Shown here: positions 44,774 to 53,512 of the stretch, in pieces | Numbering within the stretch: position 1 is the stretch's first letter | Layout of the letters: each line of letters opens with the position of its first letter | DNA from: Corythucha ciliata | Lineage: Eukaryota; Arthropoda; Insecta; Hemiptera; Tingidae | Length of the DNA stretch: 64,000 nt | Direction: 5' to 3' | Assembly: GCA_038030265.1 (NCBI GenBank) | Contig: CM075938.1 | Location: 50,461,189-50,525,188 of the forward strand | Position numbers and translations under genes: made by a program | The notes under the pieces: model-generated | What the model was told of the DNA's origin: nothing | The model's input: the letters and a program-made list of their open reading frames with translations, nothing else | The model's database searches: none

Positions 44774-44901
44774 TATTACGTCTGTCATACCTTCTTACCT
44801 TTTCAGCCATGTGTATTATTGTTCCCCTTTTTGTTTACTTCTCGTTGAATAAAAGATTTACCCAAAATTGTTGGAGATTCTCTTTCTCTGAAGACACAAC
44901 A
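44774..44901 (+). repeat. 3' LTR
   Basis: Identical to the 5' LTR over all 128 bp. Preceded by GGGGGAGAT, the likely polypurine tract (44765-44772), and followed by GAGGG. Confidence 0.92.
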
Positions 44902-45229
44902 GAGGGGTTTGAATTAGTTGAAAATTCGCTACCGCACGGCTGTTGCTGCGTTTTCCTCCAAAATTGACTCGAGTAATGAGAAATGAACGCGCTTTCGTAT
45001 GAGACCCTAGTGAACCAAATCCGTTAATATGGCAGGGGTGTTCTCGGCGGAGGGGAGCTATTAAATTAACGCTATGCCTTACTGGACCACCCAATTACCA
45101 AAAAAATTCATTGACATTGTATTTTGAGCCGTCTCTTTTATTTGATTTGCCTACAGCCTAATAAATCTTGAGTAAAAAATCCTGAGGTGCGCCAAAAAGG
45201 GAGGAACAAAAAAAATTAAAAAAAAAATT

Positions 45230-45300
45230 GATTCGGATTCGAACCCAGGCACTCCGCATTCCGCAATGCTGAAATAGTGACATACCATTTAACCTAATTT
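45230..45300 (-). other. tRNA-like B-box site
   Basis: The minus strand carries GCCTGGGTTCGAATCC followed by an A/T run. The preceding 50 bases do not fold as an anticodon and D arm. The same B-box word occurs at 46706-46720, so both may be remnants of one tRNA-derived retroposon family. Flanking 44902-45229 shows no gene. Confidence 0.35.
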
Positions 45301-45345
45301 AACTGATCTGAAAATTAACGTAATCTGAAAAAAGTTTTGTTCAAA

Positions 45346-45691
45346 GTGCATTTCATTCATGCGACAATCGAGTCGAACCTCATAAGTTAGAACGATATCA
45401 ATCAATTATGAATGAAATTTAGGCCGGGATAAATATTTTAATTGCAAATAACTCCTCTAACAAGAGTCCGCCTTCCCATATCGTATAGGCAACCAAACCG
45501 ACTCTGTTTCATCTTTCATTTTCATAATTTTGTTACCCCTCAGTTGGTGCCAAAAAAGGGGCCTGCGGTAAAAAGAAACACGATTTTATGATTTTGACTT
45601 TCTATACCACGGCCTAAATGTCATTCATAAATTGATTGATATCGTTCTAACTCATGAGGTTCGACTCGATTGTCACATGAATGAAATGCAC
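45346..45691. mobile_element. Fold-back element with 80-bp inverted arms
   Basis: The left arm (45346-45425) starts GTGCATTTCATTCATG and the right arm (45612-45691) is its near-perfect reverse complement, differing at about five positions. The 186-bp centre has no coding frame. No target duplication is obvious. It sits between the LTR element and the C-terminal P-like exon. Confidence 0.8.
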
Positions 45692-45818
45692 TCTCGTCCT
45701 TGTGTTTCAAATTCCTTGTTCCACATTGTTTCAATGGAATAATTTCTTTATAAACCCATACTCATTATTACTGAGATCCTTTATTGTTCTTGTACCTTGA
45801 TTTACTTTCCATTTGTAG

Positions 45819-46229
45819 ATAGAACAACCCCAAAATGACTACATGGTAGCCTCCGCTCTTCAGAGAGCACGCACCAGCGTAAATACCGCTTCGGAAATTG
45901 ACCATGACCGCGATTTAAATCCTGATGAAGGTGACTTTAGTGGCGACTTGGAAGACTTGACTGTGAGCCCAGAAGCAGACGGCATGTCCTACTTGGCCGG
46001 GTTTATGGCTAAAAAACACCACGAAGAATTTCCTTATTTGGCTTTAAAAGAAGGAAAAACAGAAAAAAGCCACCACTCATACGCAATGGCACCAAAATGG
46101 GTGCAATGTCTATCATTCGGTGGACTTTGTGTCCCATCCCCACAATGGGAGAAGGAGTTCAAAGAAATGGAGGCAGCATTTGGCACCCTTCATGGTGCTG
46201 GTTTGAAAAAAATGAGAAAAATAGTATAA
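45819..46229 (+). pseudogene. C-terminal exon of a P-element/THAP9-like transposase
   Basis: Acceptor TTTGTAG precedes an open frame from 45819 (phase 0) to the TAA at 46227-46229. The region SYLAGFMAKKHHEEFP, followed by W...LSFGGLCVPSPQWEKEF, is the pattern at the C-terminus of P-type transposases (YVAGYVAKK...GGL..PS..W). The most plausible partner is the exon set at 36086-38790 on the same strand, now separated by array E, the LTR element and a fold-back element. The 200 or more residues that should lie between, including the GTP-binding/insertion region, were not found. Confidence 0.65.
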
Positions 46230-46663
46230 GAAACATGCTCATTCATAGGCAATAATATTTTGTCAAAAAATATTGATCCGAAATTGATCAAAGCTTTTGC
46301 GAGAATCCGTATTTTTATTAGAATAAAATACCTCAACTACGAAAAAGAAACCAATAAGAGAAAATCCGTATCGACGGATAAAAAAAATATTAAAAAAAAA
46401 TGAAAAGATTAATAAATTAATAAATCCTGATTTGTTTTCATTCTAATTGAATTTCAAGATTAAGGCGTAGGAAAGAGGTTAAAAAATAATTAGCGATTGC
46501 GATCACTTACAAAATTAACGCCTGAGCTAATGTTTCTTCTTAGTAAAAAATATTGACGGTGAGATAATGCAATACCTGCCCCATCTGACTTTCAAATAAA
46601 TCTAACCCCATGACGTTATGGCGCGAATGTTTATGATAGGCTAAAATGTTAAGAGCACACCTC
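46230..46663. other. AT-rich spacer, no gene
   Basis: Very AT-rich, with A runs near 46381-46400. Nothing recognisable. Confidence 0.4.
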
Positions 46664-46748
46664 TGTAGTCTATATTCCTTGGCCTTATAGTGAAATGGGC
46701 AATTGCTAGATTCGAACCCAGGCCCGCTGGGTTGCGAAGCGGGTATTG
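46664..46748 (-). other. tRNA-like retroposon remnant
   Basis: Contains CCTCTGTAGTCTATATTCCT, matching the inverted SINE-like body at 35200-35236. On the minus strand it then has GCCTGGGTTCGAATC (B box) next to CCCGCTTCGCAACCC. The anticodon arm does not pair properly. It ends where the Ginger-like element inserted. Confidence 0.45.
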
Positions 46749-46752
46749 TATC

Positions 46753-46815
46753 TGTTATAGGCAGAGTATGAAATCAGGCATTGCATAGAATACCTAGGCA
46801 TTCTATACAATGCCT
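46753..46815 (+). repeat. Left terminal inverted repeat of the Ginger2-like element
   Basis: Contains two adjacent near-palindromes, AGGCATTGCATAGAATACCT (46776-46795) and AGGCATTCTATACAATGCCT (46796-46815). A third, AGGCATTCTATAGAATGCCT, lies at 46864-46883. These are candidate transposase binding sites. Confidence 0.85.
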
Positions 46816-47033
46816 AAAACTCCTCGGCAATGTGTGAAATTAGATTCGTTCAACACTTTGCCTAGGCATTCTATAGAATGCCTAAAGCTTTCTGGGCAAT
46901 GTGTGTTAGAAAACAGCAACGTAAGCTTTTTTCTTCACTGGGTAGGGCTGACAAAATTTATTCTGCAACGTTAGCTTTTTTCTTCACCGGGTTTTTCTTC
47001 AGAGCTTCGAGAAGTCTTTCAGTGTCTAGCAAG

Positions 47034-48737
47034 ATGTCCGAGCCGTCAACATCACGGTTGGATACCTCGGTGCGCGAGTGGTTTAATCTTGAAATATGCA
47101 AGCTTCGCGGGGAGAGTAACAGGAATTCCGTTTTTCTGAGTGATGTGTCGTACGAAAAACTTGTTAAAGACGTTCAGGAGGCGAAGCAAAGGACCCATAA
47201 ACTGCCGAGGGACTACTGGCTGCTAAAACGGTTCGACGTGATGACCGTCGAAAATAAAACTAAACTTTTCAACCCGGTGAAGGTAGGAAGTACTACAATC
47301 CAATATTACTTGAGCGATTCTGAATTATTCGATGTACTACATGCTGCCCACGTATCCATTGGGCACGGAGGGCGAGACCGAATGATCAAAGAACTCGCTG
47401 TGAAGTATAAAAACATTACTCGCCATGACATCGAGATTTATCTCTCTTTGTGCATACCTTGTCAAAAAAAACAAAAAGGCACAAAGAAGGGAGTCGTTAT
47501 CAAGCCAATGGTGTTTTCAGAATTTAATTCTCGCTGCCAAGTAGACCTAATTGACTTCCAGTCTCAACCAGACCGAGATTTTAAATTCGTGATGGTGTAC
47601 CAGGACCACCTCACCAAATTCGTTATTCTGCGGCCCTTGAAAACGAAGACGGCAGAGGAAGTCGCATATAATCTAATCGACATTTTTACATTATTTGGGG
47701 CACCCTCTGTGTTACAATCTGACAACGGGAGGGAGTTTGCGAATAAAATTGTCGACAGTCTTAAATACTATTGGCCGTCGCTGAAAATTGTTCACGGTAA
47801 GTCCCGTCATTCTCAGAGTCAGGGGAGCGTCCAGCGCGCCAATCAGGACGTGGAAAACATGATCGGTACTTGGATGCTTCAAGAGAAAACCAGCCAGTGG
47901 AGCGAAGGCCTCCGCTTCATTCAACTGATGAAGAACAGGGCCTATCACTTCGGCATCAAGAGGACACCATATGAAGCTCTCTTCGGCTGCAAAGCAAAGG
48001 TTGGCTTGTCTACTTCAAATCTACCTACCGAAGCTTTGGAAAGCATTCAGAGGGAGTAAGACTTGGAAGAATTGGTAAGGAACGTCGAACCATCAGAGTC
48101 TCACAGAGAAAATAGTCCGGCGCCCGAATCAGCCTGCGCCGAATGTGATGATTCACTCACAAACGCCGAAGGGGACCGTCGCGTTTGTTGCGCCTGCTTA
48201 GTGCTCGAGCCTTCCAGCGGGTCTTTTGGGGAAATTGGGCTTTGTGTGTTGTGTTCTAAGACTCAATCCACGGCTAAAGAAAGAGAAGAGTCAAAAGCGA
48301 ACCTTGAAGTTCAAGCCAAGAAGATGAAGCTAAACTCTGAAAAGAAGTTTCCTCCGGTCTCCGCCGGAGAGACAGTGAGGATTCCCATCCCCGATGTTGA
48401 CAAAGGACGAGGTGACCTGCGAAATATCTTGGGAGTAGTGATGAGCACGACAGACGACGGTTTTTACCAAATAGGCACCAGTAACGGCATTTTAAAACAA
48501 CTCTATGCCAGGTCCCAGTTTACCGTATGCCCAAAAAAGCTATTGAACACACAGGACGTTCCTGACAAAGAGACAACGCTGAGGTCAGCAGCGACATTCG
48601 AATCATCCGGAAGCGGGCAAGGATTCACCAAATGTTCATGTAAGACAAGATGCCTATCGAAAAAATGTCTCTGTGTGAAGAATGGTGTCAAATGTAATTC
48701 AAAGTGTCATGGATCCCTAAATTGCTGTAATAAGTGA
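47034..48737 (+). pseudogene. Ginger2/KRBA2-like integrase transposase with one in-frame stop
   Basis: Best start is ATG 47034 (MSEPSTSRLD); the frame is open further up but unlike the family. An H2C2 zinc-binding region (LHAAHVSIGHGG, CIPCQ) precedes the DDE core: D171 (VDLIDF), D230 (QSDNGREF) and, where QGSVERAN is expected, Gln267 (SQGSVQRAN). TAA at 48057-48059 interrupts the frame within a region typical of the family (YEALFG, VGLS, LPTEA, then DLEELV). The same frame continues to TGA 48737 with a Cys-rich patch (CAECDD...CVLC), VRIPIPDVDKGRGD, an SH3-like segment and a Cys-rich tail (CSCKTRCLSKKCLC). Nonsense mutation plus loss of the catalytic Glu suggests an inactive enzyme. Confidence 0.87.
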
Positions 48738-49031
48738 CTTTTAATCTTTTTTGTATTATATAGTTTCGTTTTATAACCTTTCATCTTCGATATAGTGCAT
48801 CCAAACCTAATAAAAATTGTTTGTTTACGACCTTACACATTATTTGATACTTTTCCTGAACCACCTTGGGCAATGTATGAAATGCCTAGTCATTCCATAC
48901 AATGCCTAGGCAAAGTGGCAAAAAAGCAAGGGAGCTGAGTGAATTAGACACCTTACCTAAAACTGGTAGGCATTGTATAGAATGCCTAGTCAATCTATAC
49001 ATTGTATAGAATGCCTATACATGCATGGATG

Positions 49032-49096
49032 GATGCATTGTATAGAATGCCTAGTCATTCTATACAATGCCTGGATTTCGTACTTTGCCTATAACA
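49032..49096 (-). repeat. Right terminal inverted repeat of the Ginger2-like element
   Basis: Inverted partner of 46753-46815, with palindromic GCATTGTATAGAATGCC and CATTCTATACAATGCC. Additional copies of the palindrome occur inward at 48880-48908 and 48968-48987, giving more copies on the right than on the left. Confidence 0.85.
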
Positions 49097-49100
49097 TATC

Positions 49101-50440
49101 CATTACACCACCGAGGCGCGCTTATTTTACTCCAAAACTGAAAAATTCAAACCATAACCAACGTTTTTCCCAAAACGGACGATTTTACGCCAAAACCGAC
49201 GACTGTGTCGTGAAAACTCTGACAAAATTTTCAGTTTTGAGGTAAAACCACTAAATGTATTTTAAGGGTGAAATCGGCAGTTTCGTAGTGACAAATTCAT
49301 TTTTCGTATTTTTTATAAGGGTAGAAACTTGAATTTTGGGCTGAAAAACTTATTTTTTGTGGTAGAAACACCAGTTTTATGGTAAATTTTTCATTTTTGA
49401 GGAAAAAATGTCAAAAGTTTAAGGGTAAAGTCACCATTGTTGTAGTAAAATCTTCAGTTTTGACTAAATTATCAGCTTTGGCGTGAAATCTTTAGTGTTG
49501 GAATAAGATCGTCACTTTTCTTTCGAGATGAAATCCTCCAAAACTCAAAACTACAGAATTCACGCTAATGCTGACGCGTCACATCAAAACTGAAAATTGC
49601 AAGACAAAATTTGACAGGTTTCCATCAAAATGAAACGTTTACCACCCAGAATGGTGGTTTCACCATCAAACTGATGTTTTTAAATCCAAAATTGAAGTGG
49701 CGCCACTGTCCCCGTGTGCGGAGGCCCTAAAAACTCTTGACAGAAAGCAGAAGTTTTCACGAAAAGACAGGTGATTTCACCCTAAAAAAAATGAACTTGG
49801 TGATTTCACCTTCAAAAAGAAAGTTTTAGATCGAAACTACCTATTTTAGCACAAAAATGACGATTTTAGCACACAAATGGGGATTTTAGTGAGTACTGAA
49901 ATAGCGATTTTTGCATAGTGTAATTTCATCACTATGCTGGCGAGTTTAGATTTGGGGGAAGCGTAATCCGCAAAATTAGTTTTTCTGTGATTTAGACCAG
50001 TGGAAATGGTTTAACGAGAAATCCAAAAAATTGGTTGTTGAATCAGGCAACCCCACAAATTTGATTTGAGCCACAGAAACTCAAGGTCTTCGTGAAAAAA
50101 ATCCGCCAGTTAATGTTTTTCAGATAGAGAAAATTGAGCAGTTGGTTTTAAGTGAGCCAAACGCGCGGAAATGGTTTTTGAGGATAAATGTGTGAAAGTC
50201 GGGTTTTGTAGTTACAATCCCGTGGAATTAATTTTTCAGTGAAAAAGTCGCAAAATTATTGATGTTTACAAAGCTGAATCTGAAAAGTTTGCTTTTTAGT
50301 TGTGTAATATCAGCGAAAATGTATTGCTGTGACGCAAAAATCTTCGAAATTGTTTTTTTTTTAGTGAGCGAATTCCGAGAAATGATTTTTTAGTGCGAGT
50401 CAACGAAACGGAGGATTTGTACGTTCAGATGGTATATCTA
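49101..50440. repeat. Minisatellite array C/D, mixed orientation
   Basis: Forward 20-bp units (AAACTGAAAAATTCAAACC, AAAACCGACGACTG) to about 49230, reversed units (TTTTGAGGTAAAACCACT) to about 49530, then mixed. GGCGCCACTG at 49702 looks like another element end. From 49960 the units shift to array D type (CAAAATTAGTTTTTCTGTGA). No gene. Confidence 0.65.
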
Positions 50441-50530
50441 CAGGGGCGAGCAGCTGCGCCACTAAACCGTCGCTTTCGACTCTAGGGGAGGGCATCTGCC
50501 CACCCCTGCCGCCTCTGGCTACGCCATGGG
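50441..50530 (-). other. Element terminus shared with 20020-20110
   Basis: The minus strand reads CCATGGCGTAGCCAGAGGCG, GCAGGGGTGGGCAGATGCCC, then GAGTCGAAAGCGACG. This is the inverted match of the sequence at 20020. It marks the edge of an array-bearing element; the partner end is not identified. Confidence 0.65.
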
Positions 50531-50960
50531 AACAGCCCCTCTACCTCGGAGAAGGGCAAAATTGCAACTTTTCTGGAATTTTAACAGCGAAATGGAATAA
50601 AATACTTATACGGATTATCTCACTGATCAGTGATCAGCCAACATTTCTAAAAAAAACACTTCGCGCAAGTTTCACACGTTCAAAATACAAAGTTACATTG
50701 GCTCATTTCAAAGGAGACATTTTTCGGGTTTTGCTCCTTTCTAAAAACCAAATTTCGCCCTTTTTTGGCCATTTAAAAGCCAATTTTTTGAGGTTTATTG
50801 TCTAAACAGAACCCGATTTCGCGGGGTTTCACTAACCCGAAAAGTCAATTTCTTTATAGAATGACTCCCTAAAAAACCAATTTCTGCGGGGTTGGGGCCC
50901 TTTCAAAAAATCTCATCTCACGTGATTGACCATAAAAAACCAATTTCGCGTATTTGGGGG
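50531..50960 (+). repeat. Minisatellite array D
   Basis: From about 50720: AAAAACCAATTTCGCGTATT and TGGGGCCCTTTCAAAAA-like units, about 28-32 bp. The first 190 bp are non-repetitive. Confidence 0.6.
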
Positions 50961-52890
50961 CATCAAAAACAGTTCGTACAAGGAAAAAAAAACAAGTCAG
51001 CAGAGAAAGCTTTGAGTGAAAGGGAGGACTTCGGTAAGAATAAGGCTAACGTTATTTCAAGTGAAGAAAATTCTTGTCTTAATGTATTATTAACGCTATA
51101 ATTATGACTCAGATATTGACACCCAAACACTTCGGTTAAATTAGATTATCTGGTAATTCTCCACTTAAGTCCCGTGTCCCTTTCAACCGCGTCCAACCGC
51201 CTCACGATGTTTAGAGCTACCCTGTTCTCGCCCCCCCCCCCACAACAACTATCCTTTTAGCTGAACTGCACTTAAAACAACCCCCCCCCCCTTCGACATT
51301 TCCCACCCCATCAAGATTCTCTCGTCACAACCATTAACCCTCCTACACACCGCCTTTCCCACTTAAACCCAGTGTTAAGCTAATGCGGACGAGTGTAGCC
51401 CTTCTTCCTTGGGTGAAACAGCCTTTCTATCTATCTTGCTATAACAAGGGATATCAGTAAACAACCCCCATTGGTGTCGTGGGGGGGGGGGAGTGTGAGG
51501 TTTGGTGGGTGAATGGTGGCAGGGGGGAGTGTAATCTACATCGTTTTCCCAAGATCAGCCCATAATGGTCACTTCTAACTTAACCATTAAAACCCCACTG
51601 TTCACCCACCGTCGAGCTTTTACGCGCTACTCGAAAGCGAGTTTAATACAATTATAAAGGAAGGAAATTGATAGGATGAAATGGGAGAAACTGACTCTGG
51701 TTACCGCCATTAGTTTCGAGGCCTAATCTTAAGCGTTCTGCAAGTTGTTTTTCGGCTCTCGAAAGACGTGCGGTGGATGCTTTTAGAAAACAGCACACAA
51801 GGGCGACACTTCCCCGCTTCCGGGGGTCGGAAATTCGTCATTTTTTGACTGTGTTTGGTCAACCACTGCAAGTCTCTGAGAGACGGTGTCAAAAAGAGGC
51901 GATTTACTACAGCCAATAATCGATGATGCGGGGTGCAACTAGTGCAAAGAAAATGCAGTATTTTGAGGCATTCAATTAATTAGTATTCTGTGGGGCAAAC
52001 TAGATCTCTCATATAACGTACAAACCACTATTACAATGCATCATCGGCATTATTTTAATTTATTACCTCGCCGCTTCCACCGTTCCGTATAATACGTTTA
52101 TGTAGTCAGTACTCACAATGATTTATGTAAATGTTATTCTATTCTTCAACTACTGTAAGCTATTTATATTTAATGGGCTGACTCTGTCCATCCCCTTTCA
52201 CCCGCCGCAGTCTTTCACCATAAAATTACAAAATTTAAGCGGCAGGATCTTCCTCTCCGCCACTCCAACCGTGCACAGTAAAAATCATTTTGCTGGGGCT
52301 CCCGGAATAAGAAGCAGTTCGAAACAGAAGAGAAGCCGAAAAAAAAAAAAAAAAAAAAGATCGCGCTCGAGCTGTGATTTAAGAGTAACATGTGTGTGCC
52401 CTTCTTGGATATTGGATGGGATAAAGAAAGCAATATGATGCGGGTGTAAGATGAGAAATATATTGAAGACAGAGAAAATGGAGATTCCTCGTCTTTTATT
52501 TTCTTCCTTATCGTTCCGCTTGAATTCTCCCCCCTCCCCACTTCGTAGACCCCAGTCAGAGGCATCGTAACTAACCTCTTCCCCCTTCCTCCAAAATGAA
52601 ACACTCAACATGTTTCGCAACACGTTCTCCAAGTCCAGACATCTCACTTGCGGTCATTTTTCTCTTCGATTTTCCGGGGAAAAGTTTTTATATCATTTTG
52701 TACAGCCTCGTGTTTTTCAGCAAATGCGTGCGAGAGGAACATTCACGCGATCCTTTTTGAATAGAGAAATTCGTAGAACACGGAAATTCTGCGAAGATAA
52801 TACGTTCAAACTTACCCCAGCGGAGAAGTTGTGGAGTGGGGCCTAATCAGTTGTGCCGAAACTGTTTCAATGAGGTGTAGCAAGAGAAAC
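50961..52890. other. Unique spacer with C/G runs, no gene supported
   Basis: C runs of 9-11 at 51230 and 51281, a G run at 51481 and a 20-bp A run at 52339-52358. Frames at 52215-52647 overlap homopolymers on the minus strand and carry no domain. I see no RNA gene. Confidence 0.45.
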
Positions 52891-53512
52891 AATTCGTTTG
52901 GGGCTAAAATTGAGTAAAGGCGGTACTTCACGGCTAAAACTGGGCAATAATGCGCGGTTAAAACTGCGAAATGATTGGAAAAAATACGCTATTTCGCAGA
53001 TCTATTTGGGAACATCTGCTGATGCTTGACTGAAACAGAGAAGACCCGCTCCCGACAAAAATTAGGATAAAGCGCTCATTCGCTACTAATATGTAGAAAA
53101 ACGCTAATTCGTGGATCAATAAGTCGAGAAAGTCGGCGAATTCGCGGCAAAAATTATCTAAAAGCAGTAATACGCTGCTGAAATTTACAAAACAAAAACG
53201 CTAATTTATGGATGCATTTGTAAAAACTCGCTAATTCGCAGCTGAAACTGAGAGAACTCGCTATATTTCCCTGCAACAATTTGAATAAAAAACTCATTCA
53301 CTACAGAGAAAAAGCGCAATTCACGGCTGAACTCGACAAAATTCACTCATTCGCCGCTTAAAAATGGTGAAAAACGCCAATACACGGATCAACATGAAAT
53401 AGAGTAAAATCGGTAATCGCGGCTAAAATTAATAAATTATTTGTGGCTAAAATAAAGATTTATTCGCGGATAGAATTAAGAAATTACTATAGCGTCTAAA
53501 ATTGGGAAAAAG
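52891..53512 (-). repeat. Main minisatellite family array, reverse orientation
   Basis: Units read ACGCTAATTCGTGGATCAAT and ATTCGCGGCAAAAATTA. At about 53513 the orientation flips to forward without a spacer. Confidence 0.8.

Larger units (their letters stand above)
40251..44901 (+). mobile_element. Ty3/Gypsy-type LTR retrotransposon, young but defective
   Basis: Two LTRs of 128 bp (40251-40378 and 44774-44901) are identical base for base, and the 5-mer GAGGG is duplicated at 40246-40250 and 44902-44906. Between them: primer-binding-like TGGCGACTTGG (40382), a Gag-protease frame, an RT frame, an RNase H-integrase frame and a purine-rich GGGGGAGA before the 3' LTR. Domain order protease-RT-RNase H-integrase is that of Ty3/Gypsy. 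Two frame breaks, each apparently with missing codons, disable pol. LTR identity says the insertion is recent, so this copy was probably already defective and mobilised in trans. Confidence 0.93.
46753..49096 (+). mobile_element. Ginger2-like DNA transposon, structurally complete
   Basis: The ends are TGTTATAGGCAGAGTATGAA and, inverted, TGTTATAGGCAAAGTACGAA; the inverted repeat continues for about 60 bp through two 20-bp palindromes. TATC is duplicated at 46749-46752 and 49097-49100. A 4-bp duplication, TGT ends and a single gene for a retroviral-integrase-like DDE enzyme fit the Ginger2/TDD group. Length 2344 bp. One long frame (47034-48737) fills the centre, with a single in-frame stop. It is inserted immediately beside a tRNA-like remnant. 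Confidence 0.88.

Noticed and set aside
52215..52647. Minus-strand frames of 129 and 120 codons
   Set aside because: Both run through a 20-bp homopolymer giving poly-Phe and have no recognisable domain.
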